This document shows positions 1 to 7,036 of a DNA stretch of 15,683 nt, one piece after another; the first letter of the stretch is position 1; each line of letters starts with the position of its first letter. The stretch lies in contig DATDMG010000069.1 in NCBI GenBank assembly GCA_036518955.1, positions 1-15,683 of the forward strand, written 5' to 3'. The position numbers were made by a program, and so were the translations under genes. Under the pieces are notes generated by a model, which did no database searches, was not told where the DNA came from, and saw nothing but the letters and a program-made list of their open reading frames with translations. The DNA is from DATDMG01 sp036518955. Its GTDB lineage: Bacteria > Actinomycetota > Actinomycetes > Actinomycetales > Kineosporiaceae.

Positions 1-668
1 ATGACGTCACGGAGCCGATCGGCCACCTCCGCCACGATCCGGGGCAACCGCAGGTCATTCGCAGCGACCGCGTACGGGTCCGGGACCTCCCCGATCCCCT
101 CCCATTCCAGGCCCTCGGTGCCGCTGGGCATCGGGGTCTGGTGGCTCTCGACCGCGTCCAGGAACACCTCGACCTCCACAGCGGTGAACAGGTGCCGGTT
201 CCGGTCGGTCACCAGGTAGCCGACGTCCTCGGCCCCCAGCGCGTAGGCGGGATCCTCCCCCCGCTCAGCCAACCGACGGGCCAACCCCGACCACAGCTCA
301 GCGCTCTCGCCAGGTCCCAGCCGGCGCGGGTCGTCCGCCTCCAGGTCAAAGGACACCGGATCCTCCGGACCAGGCTCACGCCCGAACGCCACCCGGAACG
401 CCTCACGCAGCCCAGCAAGATGCTCAGTCAAGAGCCGCCCCGCCTCGCTGTGCGGGTCCCAGACCACACGATCACGGTCGACGCCGCGGCGCCGCTGAAC
501 GTAGCGGGGATCACCAGTGCGCTCCACGACCACCCGGGCATGCTCCTCACGCTCAGCCGCCCTCTGAGCCACCCGATCATCCCCAGACCGGAAGAACGCG
601 GACCCCGCCACCGGCTCCGGACCACCGTCACCGGCGCCCTGGGACCCGCCTCGGCTCCTGCCCGTCAT
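1..668 (-). CDS. Hypothetical protein, N-terminal 222 residues, runs off left edge
   Basis: The minus strand is open from an ATG at 668-666 to base 1, so the C-terminus lies outside the window. A G-rich stretch (AGGGGG) lies directly before the ATG, closer than a normal ribosome binding site; no other ATG or GTG in frame was seen just upstream. The protein starts MTGRSRGGSQGAGDGG and is hydrophilic, rich in Arg, Asp and Glu, with no membrane segment or signal peptide. Residues about 30-70 are charged and probably helical (VAQRAAEREEHARVVVERTG). Later parts look folded, for example DVGYLVTDRNRHLFTAVEVE and LRLPRIVAEVADRLRDV. Codon third positions are strongly G/C, which favours this frame over the short plus-strand frames opposite. 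I do not recognise a family. It is transcribed away from the ABC remnant, so the two are not in one operon. Confidence 0.7.
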   Translation of the reverse strand, partial: MTGRSRGGSQGAGDGGPEPVAGSAFFRSGDDRVAQRAAEREEHARVVVERTGDPRYVQRRRGVDRDRVVWDPHSEAGRLLTEHLAGLREAFRVAFGREPGPEDPVSFDLEADDPRRLGPGESAELWSGLARRLAERGEDPAYALGAEDVGYLVTDRNRHLFTAVEVEVFLDAVESHQTPMPSGTEGLEWEGIGEVPDPYAVAANDLRLPRIVAEVADRLRDV

Positions 669-752
669 CCCCCTACAGTAGGCATCGCTGGACCCCGATC
701 CTGCACGCGGCCGGACACCCTACCACTTCTTGATCATCTTTAGTTCGGAGAA

Positions 753-1025
753 GACCGGCGGGACTGCCACCGGCTGGCCCAGCTGCACCGGGCCGGGGAC
801 CTGGTCGCGATCCGGGTGCCGAGCGAGGCGGAGGAGGCGGTGCGGGACCTGTGCCGGGCCCGGGCCGACATGGTGGCGGACCGGACCAGGACCCGGCACC
901 GGTTGAGCAAGTTCCTGCTGCGCCATGACCGGATCTGGCGAGACGGGCAGGCCTGGACGCTCAAGCACGAGAAATGGCTTGCCGGACAACGCTTCGCCGA
1001 CCCGGCCTTGGCGGCCACGTACGAG
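753..1025 (+). pseudogene. IS110-family transposase fragment, both ends missing
   Basis: Translation from 753 gives DRRDCHRLAQLHRAGDLVAI, then RVPSEAEEAVRDLCRARADM, a repeat of charged residues ending RHRLSKFLLRHDRIW, and WTLKHEKWLAGQRFADPALAATY. This is the characteristic N-terminal part of IS110-family transposases: the end of the DEDD catalytic domain (TDRRDAxxLA) and the following helical region. The first catalytic residues and the whole C-terminal Transposase_20 domain are missing. An in-frame stop (TAG 741-743) precedes it. At about 1023-1026 the reading frame passes without a break into ABC-transporter ATPase sequence. It is a dead remnant. The family call rests on motif memory but is fairly secure. 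Confidence 0.8.
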
Positions 1026-1507
1026 CAGCGGCTATCCATCGCCTGCGCGCTGATGCACGACCCGGAGATCGTCTTTCTGGACGAGCCCACGGCGGCACTC
1101 GACCCGCAGGCGCGGCGCAGCTTGTGGGACGTGTTGCGCGCCATCGCCGGGCGTGGCGCTACCGTCGTCCACACCACGCACTACCTTGACGAGGCGGAGG
1201 CCCTCTGCGACCGCGTCGCGATCATGGACGCTGGCCGCATCCTCGCGCTGGACACCCCGGCCGCACTGGTGCGCGGGCTGAACGCCCCGGCGCGGGTCGG
1301 GTGCTCGACGTCGCCACCGCGCGGACGCTGCCCGGTGCCGGGCCGGTGGCCCTGGACGGCGACGAGGTAGTGATCACCACCACCGCGGAACCGGCGCGGC
1401 TGCTCACCGCGCTGGCCGACGTCGGCCAGCTGGACGGCGTCAGCGTCCGGACCGCCACCCTCGAGGACGTGTTCCTCCAGCTCACGGGACGGGAGTACCG
1501 CGCATGA
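1026..1507 (+). pseudogene. ABC transporter ATPase C-terminal half (DrrA-like), N-terminus lost and frameshifted
   Basis: From 1026 the protein reads QRLSIACALMHDPEIVFLDE and then PTAALDP: the tail of the signature helix, Walker B (IVFLDEP), the D-loop (AALDP) and, further on, the H-loop (TTHYLDEAEALCDR). Walker A, the Q-loop and the LSGG part of the signature are absent because IS110 sequence takes their place, so ATP cannot be bound. The frame breaks at 1299-1301. Adding one G to the GGG run restores RVGVLDVATARTLPG and a normal DrrA-type C-terminal domain that ends LEDVFLQLTGREYRA. The stop TGA (1505-1507) overlaps the permease start (ATG 1504-1506), the usual translational coupling of such exporters. 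As it stands, a chimeric frame could run from GTG 816 to TAG 1370, giving a 184-residue IS110/ABC fusion with no expected function. Confidence 0.85.
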
Positions 1508-2614
1508 GCACGACGCGGCAGGCCCTCGTGGTCACCCCGCCCGCCACCGCCTCGGTCGCTTCCGCCCGGATCCAGCTGATCACGCTGGCCCGGGCCATGC
1601 TGCGCGGGTTCTTCCGCGACCGGACCGCCCTGTTCTTCACCTTCTTCGCGCTGATGTTCCTGGAGGTCTTCGGTCTCATCTTCAACAGCGCCGGGACGTC
1701 GAAGACCACCCTCGGCGTGGTGGGCCACGGCCCCATCGTGGAGCACCTGCCGGCCGAAGCGCTCACGGTGAAGACCTTCCCAGATGAGGCGGCGGCGCTG
1801 GCCGCCGTCCGGTCCGGGGATGTCCCAGGGGCGCTGATCGAGAACGGCACCGCGGTGACCCTTCGGTTCGCGGCGTCCGACCGGGTGAAGACCGCGACCC
1901 TGAACGGGATCGTCGGCGCGGTGGTCGGCGCCGCGAATTTCGCCGCGGCCGGCCAGCCGCCCGCCTACGTCCTGTCGTCCGCACAGGTGGAGGACACCTC
2001 GCTGAAGGCTGTACAGTACATCACGCCCGTGAATCCTGACCTGGGGGGTGGCCACCTCAGCGGTCTTCGGGGCCGCCCTCACCCTGGTCACCTGGCGGCG
2101 CACCCAGCTGCTGCGCCGGCTGCGGCTGTCGCCCGTGCCGGTCTGGACGGTGATCGGCGCGCGGATGGGGGTGAGCCTGGTAGTGGCCCTCGTCCAGGCG
2201 GTCGTCTTCGTCGGGCTGGCGCTCACCCCGCCCTTCGGGCTGCGGCTCACCGGGCACTGGTACCTGGCGGTGCCCCTGCTTCTGCTCGGGACGCTGGCCT
2301 TCCTATCGATCGGCCTGCTCGTCGCCGCCATCGCCCGCACCGACGAGGCCGCCCAGGCGATAGCGAACTTCCTCGTGCTGCCGATGGCGTTCCTGTCCGG
2401 GACGTTCTTCGACATCTCCGCCGCCCCGACGTGGCTGCAAGCGGCCTCCAAGGCCCTCCCGCTGCGCTGGATGAACGACGGGATGCTCGACCTGCTGGTG
2501 CGCGGCAAGGGCGCCGCCGCGCTCGCGGCGCCGAGCGCCGTCCTCGCCGGGTTCGCCATCGCCGTCGCCCTGATCGCCGTCAGGCTGGTCACCTGGGACG
2601 ACGTCTACGCCTAG
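1504..2614 (+). pseudogene. ABC-2 type permease (DrrB-like), frameshifted
   Basis: Partner permease of the ATPase remnant, normally an exporter subunit with six membrane segments. The first frame starts MSTTRQALVV, shows TM1 near residues 38-58 (ALFFTFFALMFLEVFGLIF), an extracellular domain with a DEAAALAAVRSGDVPGALIE stretch, and reaches QYITP near 2028. There a single T (about 2030) breaks the frame. Without it the sequence reads ITPGILTWGVATSAVFG, the expected ABC2_membrane motif, and continues in the frame ending at 2614 through WRRTQLLRRLRLSP, several hydrophobic helices, the motif FLVLPMAFLSGTFFDI and LPLRWMNDGMLDLLVRG. Total length about 370 residues would be normal for the family. The TAG stop (2612-2614) is part of the CTAG target of the downstream IS1182 element. 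Confidence 0.85.
2611..2614. repeat. CTAG, left flank of the IS1182 element
   Basis: CTAG at 2611-2614, matched by CTAG at 4606-4609. It includes the TAG stop codon of the permease pseudogene, so insertion left the stop codon in place. CTAG is its own reverse complement, so duplication and target preference cannot be told apart from sequence alone. Confidence 0.85.
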
Positions 2615-4605
2615 GAGACCGCTGAATTGAACGGGTTGCTGGGGTGGCCGTCGGATCGGGTCTGCCGGGGCCCGAAGGCCCGTGGCCGTGGGGCTGTCGT
2701 GGATGCGGGTATCCCTGCCCGGCGATGACCGCCGGGGTCGGCGCCGGCGGCGGTCTCGCTTCGGCTGGGGTTCCTGGGGGCCGTTCCCGGGGTTCAGGCC
2801 GGGGCCAGTGTCCAGGTTCCCTCCCGGTGGGTCAGGCCGCGGCCGATCAGGTTGCGCAGGTTGAGGGCGGCGGTGCGGCGCTTGAGCCAGGCGTTGTTCT
2901 TGATCGTGCCGCGGTAGCGCAGTTTCAGTCGACGGCCGCCGCGGGTGGCGACCTGGGCGACGGCGCGTTCGACGTTGGGCCGGTGTCGGGCGTACTCGGC
3001 GCGCAGGTCGGGGTCGGCGACCCAGGTACGGCGGGCGGCCCGCAGTTCGGCGTCGCGTTCGTGCAGGACGATCTTCCGGCCGGTCTTGGACGTGGTGCAC
3101 CGTGCGGCCAGCGGGCAGGACCGGCAGGCCACCCCGAAGGTGGCCACCCGCCCTGGGCTGATCGGGCGGACCAGTTGGTTGGGGCAGGTGACCGTGCCGG
3201 CGGCCTCGTCGACGATGAAGTCGTCGACGGTGAACCCGCCGGTGACCGCGACCTGCAACGGCTTCGGTTTGATCACGGCCCGGTGCCCGGCCGCGCCGAT
3301 CGCCGCCCGCAGGTCCCCGGTGCCGTACGCGGAGTCGGCGAACCACGACCGCACCCGTTCGCGCAGCTCAGGGTCACCAACCGTCTGCTCCTGCACTGCC
3401 GGGAACCCGGTCGGCTCTGCGGTCGGGGTGGGGCCGGTCGCCGGTTGGTCCACCTCACCATCGGCCGCCTCACCATCGGCGGGCTCGGCGTCGGTGGGCT
3501 CGGCGTCGGTGGACTCGGTCTCGGTCGCCGGGTTGGCCTGGATGTCGTTGGTCAGGAAGGTTTCGGCGATCGCGGCGTCGGAGTTGTCGGGTCCGGCGGC
3601 CTGGGTGAGTTCCTCGTCGGTGATCAGCCCGGTGCCGGGTTCGGCGACCAGGTGGGCGCGGTAGCCGTCCCGGCGGGCCTCGGGCGACTTGCGGGTGTGG
3701 CGGGTCTCGGGGTCCACGGTGGAGATCACCCGTTCCTCGGCCACCCGGTGGGCGATCTTCCACCGGCCGTCGGTGCCGTCCGACCCCTCGGCCGGTTCCA
3801 CGTCCTGCCCGGCGACCAGGGCCAGCAACCCCACCGCCTCGGATGCTTCCGGAGTGATGTCGTTGTCCGCCAACGCCTTCACCAGCGCGAGGGCGTCGTT
3901 GACCAGCGCCGAGACCAGGTCGTCCTTGGCCTGCGGGTCCTCCCAGTCAATCTTGGGTTTGCCCGGCCGACTGTAGTCGTGGCCGGTGCACACGGACGCG
4001 ACCAGGTCGCTGGCGCCGGGCACGGTCCGGGCCACCCGACGCACCGCGGCGATCAACTGGGTGATGGTGTCCTGGGTGGCCACCGCGTCGGCCAGGATCG
4101 TGGAGTCGATCGCCCGGCGCCGCCGGCCCCGCAGCACCCCGGTCTGCGTGATCACCGCCTTGACCGCGTCGTTGATCCGATGCGGCCGATCCGTCTTGGC
4201 CAGCCGACGCCGCCAGTACACCAGGGTCGAGGGGTGGAACCCCGCATCGTCCACCGCCAGCCCGCAGGCCACCTTCCACCGCAGATCACATCGGACCGCC
4301 TCCGCGGTCTCCCGGTCCGACGTGTCGTGCAGGGTCTGCAACGTCATCACCGAGGCCATCACCGACGCCGGGATCGACTCCGCGCCCTGACCGGACGGGA
4401 ACAGATCAGCGAACATCTCGTCCGGGAACAGCCGGCCCCGGTGCTCGGCCAGAAATGCGAACATGCTGCCCGGATCGACCAGGTGCCCGACGACACTGGC
4501 GGCGTCCAGGAAAGTGCGGTCCATGACCTCGCGACCCTGCATGAGACTATTCTCTCAGATCACGACAAAGCATCTGATTTACGACACGCCCTATTCAGCG
4601 GTCTC
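2615..4605 (-). mobile_element. Complete IS1182-family insertion sequence, 1991 bp
   Basis: The ends are perfect 13-bp inverted repeats, GAGACCGCTGAAT at 2615-2627 and its complement at 4593-4605. They are flanked on both sides by CTAG (2611-2614 and 4606-4609), which is either a 4-bp target duplication or a palindromic target site. The element holds one gene, a full-length IS1182-type transposase on the minus strand, with 179 bp beyond its stop and 63 bp before its start. IS1182 relatives are known to use CTAG-like palindromic targets; here this is directly visible. Intact ends and intact frame suggest a recent, possibly still active, insertion. Confidence 0.9.
2794..4542 (-). CDS. IS1182-family transposase (DDE), 582 aa
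   Basis: DDE transposase that moves the surrounding element. Domains: an N-terminal DUF772-type helical region (residues about 30-115, with FPDEMFADLFPS and SDRETAEAVRCDLRWKVACG), then the catalytic core. The first Asp is D146 (AIDSTILADAV), the second D403 (FADSAYGTG) and the Glu probably E525 (RPNVERAVAQ). Four cysteines (C453, C473, C476, C482) form a zinc-ribbon-like group typical of the family. Unusual is an acidic, low-complexity insert at about 340-378, with near-repeats of DAEPTDAEPADGEAADGE, that lengthens the loop before the second Asp. Start choice: ATG 4542 is preceded by GAGAGA, but ATG 4524 (M7) follows a closer GAGG and could be used. Frame intact. Confidence 0.92.
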   Translation of the reverse strand: MQGREVMDRTFLDAASVVGHLVDPGSMFAFLAEHRGRLFPDEMFADLFPSGQGAESIPASVMASVMTLQTLHDTSDRETAEAVRCDLRWKVACGLAVDDAGFHPSTLVYWRRRLAKTDRPHRINDAVKAVITQTGVLRGRRRRAIDSTILADAVATQDTITQLIAAVRRVARTVPGASDLVASVCTGHDYSRPGKPKIDWEDPQAKDDLVSALVNDALALVKALADNDITPEASEAVGLLALVAGQDVEPAEGSDGTDGRWKIAHRVAEERVISTVDPETRHTRKSPEARRDGYRAHLVAEPGTGLITDEELTQAAGPDNSDAAIAETFLTNDIQANPATETESTDAEPTDAEPADGEAADGEVDQPATGPTPTAEPTGFPAVQEQTVGDPELRERVRSWFADSAYGTGDLRAAIGAAGHRAVIKPKPLQVAVTGGFTVDDFIVDEAAGTVTCPNQLVRPISPGRVATFGVACRSCPLAARCTTSKTGRKIVLHERDAELRAARRTWVADPDLRAEYARHRPNVERAVAQVATRGGRRLKLRYRGTIKNNAWLKRRTAALNLRNLIGRGLTHREGTWTLAPA

Positions 4606-4609
4606 CTAG
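4606..4609. repeat. CTAG, right flank of the IS1182 element
   Basis: Second copy of the CTAG target. It abuts the first base of the 10-bp target duplication of the next element (4610), so the two insertions are separated by target DNA only. Confidence 0.85.
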
Positions 4610-4619
4610 GCCCCGGACG
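4610..4619. repeat. Left 10-bp target duplication of the ISAs1 element
   Basis: GCCCCGGACG, identical to 6419-6428. Without both elements the sequence would read permease stop, GCCCCGGACG, then the GTGGCCG hairpin at 6428, so the insertions fell between a gene and its likely terminator. Confidence 0.92.
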
Positions 4620-4649
4620 CAGGGCGGCGCGCAAAGTCGTCGCCGCTGT

Positions 4650-6092
4650 TCAGGTGATGGTTTGGCTGGTGGTGGGTAGGCCCATGAGGGTGAGGATCTT
4701 GAGTGGGTCGTGGCGGATGCGGCGGATGGTGGGGGCGATCCGGGTGTGGCCGGCCTGGCGGATGATTCCGATGGCGAGGTTGCGTAGAGTGGTCATGATG
4801 CGTGGGCGGGAGCCGGTCCGGACCCGGGAGGCGTCTTCACGGAATGTTACGTCCCGGACCCAATGGATCTTGTTTTCGATGGCCCACTGGCCGCGGACGT
4901 AGCCGGCCAGGTGCTCACCGGTGGCCTGGGCCGCGGTCAGGCTGGTCATCCCGAGGGCGGCGACGGCGTGCCGGACCTTCGTCTTCTTGATCTTCTTGGA
5001 GTTCTTGTCCCGCTTGTAGACGGTTCGTACGGTGGTCCGCTCGATCAGGAACACCTGCGCGGCGTGCGGGAAGTCCAGTTCTGGCGGGGCGGGCAGGACC
5101 CGGATGGTGCGTTTCTCCCACCGGCCGTGCCGGGTCTGGATGATCTCGTGGGCGATCGGGGTGGTGTCCCAGGGCTGGGCGTCCAGGACCGCGAACACCT
5201 TCGGGGTGTTCTGCTTGGCGATCATCACGTAGTGCGCGTGCAGTTCTCCCACCACCAGCCGGGCATGGGCGCGGACGGTGTGCCCGGCGTCCATCGTGAA
5301 CACCCATCCGGTGATGTCGGCATGCTCGGCCAGGCCACGCAGCAGCGGCGCGAAGGAGGGGACCTCGTTGGACTTCGGGCCGATCGCCCGTTCGGCGATC
5401 ACCACCGTGTCGATGTGGGTGGCCACCGCCAGCAGGTACGGGATCAGCCCGTCCACGCCCACCGCGCCCCGGACGGCCTTGCCGTCGACCGCGGCGGCCG
5501 GCCTGGGCAGCGGGCCGGACGCGTTACGCCACAAAGCGTCCCGGCCATCACTCGGGTCGGTGTCCCGGTCGGTGTCACGGGGTGGGTCTGTCGTGTCGTC
5601 GTGGCGGCGTAGGTGGCCGGCCAGCAGGTGCGCCCCGGCCTGGTCGGCCAGGTCCTGAGCGGCCAGTGCGGCCAGCACCCGCTCGATCGTGTCCGGGTGC
5701 GGCGCCACGCACACTCCGAGCGCGTTGCGGCGGCAGCCCATCGCAGACAGCACCTGCTGCGGCGCCGCCGCCACCCACGCCGTGATGTCCTCCAACCCGA
5801 CCTGCCCGGCCAGCACCGCCGCCGTGCACAACCCCAGGATCGCCGGCAGCGAATGACGACGCCCGCGCGGATCCCGCGGATCGGGCATCCTGGCGAAACG
5901 CTCCAGCAGCCCCGGCAACCCCGCCTGCGCCCCGCACGCCGCCGCAGCTTCGGCCAACACCGCCAACAGCTCTACCGGCGACCCCGCCGCCGGCAGCGAT
6001 CCCGGCGAACCGGCATCCTCATCCACCCGGTCATCCGCACCGTCCCGCCCACTGGGAACCGACCGCGCGGAGATGACAGACTGCGAACGCAA
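4650..6092 (-). CDS. ISAs1-family transposase, up to 480 aa
   Basis: DDE transposase with the ISAs1 hallmarks. The N-terminal DDE_Tnp_1-associated motif is LLERFARMPDPRDPRGRRHS (residues about 62-81), followed by LPAILGLCTAAVLAG. Catalytic residues are D203 (AAVDGKAVRGA), D268 (FTMDAGHT) and E406 (QWAIENKIHWVRDVTFRED). A basic cluster (KRDKNSKKIKKTK, about 360-372) probably contacts DNA. Residues 160-192 form a hydrophilic insert rich in Asp and Arg. The start is uncertain: the longest frame begins at TTG 6092, inside one arm of a long inverted repeat, and the frame stays open upstream without ATG or GTG. A start further in is possible, since similarity to the family begins near residue 55. 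Frame intact to TGA at 4650-4652. Confidence 0.92.
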   Translation of the reverse strand: MRSQSVISARSVPSGRDGADDRVDEDAGSPGSLPAAGSPVELLAVLAEAAAACGAQAGLPGLLERFARMPDPRDPRGRRHSLPAILGLCTAAVLAGQVGLEDITAWVAAAPQQVLSAMGCRRNALGVCVAPHPDTIERVLAALAAQDLADQAGAHLLAGHLRRHDDTTDPPRDTDRDTDPSDGRDALWRNASGPLPRPAAAVDGKAVRGAVGVDGLIPYLLAVATHIDTVVIAERAIGPKSNEVPSFAPLLRGLAEHADITGWVFTMDAGHTVRAHARLVVGELHAHYVMIAKQNTPKVFAVLDAQPWDTTPIAHEIIQTRHGRWEKRTIRVLPAPPELDFPHAAQVFLIERTTVRTVYKRDKNSKKIKKTKVRHAVAALGMTSLTAAQATGEHLAGYVRGQWAIENKIHWVRDVTFREDASRVRTGSRPRIMTTLRNLAIGIIRQAGHTRIAPTIRRIRHDPLKILTLMGLPTTSQTIT

Positions 6093-6157
6093 CGGAGCCT
6101 CCGGCCAGAACAGGTTGATCTTCGCAAATCCCCTTGTCCTACCGGGGGCTCCGTTGC
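6089..6157. repeat. Long inverted repeat upstream of the ISAs1 transposase
   Basis: GCAACGGAGCC (from 6089) is the exact complement of GGCTCCGTTGC (to 6157), with weaker pairing continuing inward (CCGG/CCGG). A second pair, GGTTGATC near 6113 and GATCAACC just after 6157, is interleaved with the first (order A, B, A', B'). In RNA this topology could form a pseudoknot, or act as two alternative hairpins. It covers the TTG start and could limit transposase translation or block read-through from outside. Confidence 0.55.
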
Positions 6158-6418
6158 TTGATCAACCCGCCACGCCGACGGGCACCCAACCCGGGACTTC
6201 CACCACGTCAGTGACACATAGTCACCAACCTGGGCATGGCTTCACCCGACGAACGACGAACCCCCCTCCCCGCGTCCAACTACTCAAAGTAGTCACATCC
6301 CCCATGCGACCCCACCGAAGACCGAACCACCCCGCCACGCCAGCATGACCTCGCACCCACCAACCCCAACCCGCCACTCCCATCCTCACCTGCACAAACG
6401 ACTTTGCGCGTCACCCTG

Positions 6419-6428
6419 GCCCCGGACG
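6419..6428. repeat. Right 10-bp target duplication of the ISAs1 element
   Basis: GCCCCGGACG, identical to 4610-4619; marks the exact right border of the element. Confidence 0.92.
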
Positions 6429-6453
6429 TGGCCGCTCACCGGCGACCGGCCAC
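6428..6453 (+). terminator. Hairpin, probable original terminator of the ABC locus
   Basis: GTGGCCG (6428-6434) and CGGCCAC (6447-6453) form a perfect 7-bp stem with a 12-nt loop. There is no T-tract, which is common for actinomycete terminators. Before the two IS insertions this hairpin lay about 13 bp behind the permease stop codon. The role is inferred from position. Confidence 0.45.
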
Positions 6454-7036
6454 TACCGCCTGCCACCAAACACCACTCACCGTGCATGAATGAAGGATTA
6501 CTCCGACATGTCTGAATCGAGACACACGGCCGCGTTGTTTTGCACTACTTTGGTCCACTAACGTCTTGGGCAGGAAGTGAATCGCTCATCGCCGAACCTG
6601 AGGTGCGGACATGAACTCCGGATCTTGGCGAGGCGCATCGTATGGGCTGGCATGGTCGCTATCTCGCTCGCCTTCCGTGTAATACAGCTGCGCTTCCGAC
6701 GATCAGGTCGGAAGGGCCGCAGCAGTACCGGGCGGTAACAGGCGGGCCCCCACTCAGCTGAGGCAAGCCAGCGCGGATTCCCTTCCACAGGAACACTCTC
6801 GGCGAGAATCCTGCGGCACTAACAGCGACAGCAGGGGATCCACCCCGAGAGTTATGCCGACCCCCATCAGCGGAGATCTGGGGATGGCTCACGTGAGGGG
6901 CCTACGGGCCCCCATCCACAACGTCGGCGGCTCTGTCCTATCGATCATCTCTGCAGGTCCAGAGCCGCGAGCCGGTCGTCCGACGTTTCCACTGTTTCCA
7001 CAGCAGCGGCAGCTCGTCAATGGAGGTTGAACGAAC
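6454..7036. other. Gene-free stretch of 583 bp ahead of the exported-protein cassette
   Basis: No convincing protein gene. A possible promoter is TTGTTT (6535-6540) with TAACGT (6559-6564) at 18-bp spacing, a weak match. The only candidate small frame, GTG 6577 to TAA 6738 (53 codons, with a hydrophobic stretch IVWAGMVAISLAF followed by an Arg-rich tail), has a poor ribosome binding site and I do not annotate it as a gene. The second half (about 6783-6912) is rich in hairpins and is listed separately. GC content is lower than in the flanks. Confidence 0.5.
6783..6912 (+). promoter_or_regulatory. Structured leader candidate upstream of the exported-protein genes
   Basis: Four hairpins follow one another: TTCC-ACA-GGAA (6783-6793); an 8-bp stem ACTCTCGG/CCGAGAGT (6795-6802 with 6845-6852) that encloses a CCTGC/GCAGG stem (6810-6814 with 6831-6835); CCCCA/TGGGG (6862-6866 with 6879-6883); and GGGGCC-TACG-GGCCCC (6897-6912). 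The last has a C(UACG)G loop, a member of the very stable UNCG tetraloop class. The series ends 124 bp before the first cassette gene. It could be a regulatory leader, or the last hairpin could be a terminator or attenuator. I could not match it to a known riboswitch. Confidence 0.4.

Larger units (their letters stand above)
4620..6418 (-). mobile_element. Complete ISAs1-family insertion sequence, 1799 bp
   Basis: Terminal inverted repeats match at 19 of 21 positions. Both ends start CAGGG and share CGCGCAAAGTCGT (left 4620-4640, right complement 6398-6418). A perfect 10-bp direct repeat, GCCCCGGACG, flanks the element at 4610-4619 and 6419-6428, which fits the 8-10 bp duplications of this family. 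One minus-strand transposase gene occupies most of the element. A 326-bp non-coding stretch (6093-6418) lies before it and holds several inverted repeats, including ACTAC-N5-GTAGT and GTGAC-N5-GTCAC. Confidence 0.92.

Noticed and set aside
2644..4902. A 752-codon plus-strand frame
   Set aside because: It is antisense to the IS1182 transposase, crosses the IS border, and is a Gly/Val/Arg-rich shadow produced by high GC content.
2611..6428. Composite transposon made of the two IS elements
   Set aside because: The elements belong to different families, have unrelated ends, and each has its own target duplication, so they moved independently.
6577..6738. 53-codon frame with a hydrophobic stretch in the leader region
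   Set aside because: Weak ribosome binding site (AGGA two bases from GTG), Arg-rich random tail, and it would overlap the start of the structured leader's transcript. Kept only as a remark in the intergenic entry.
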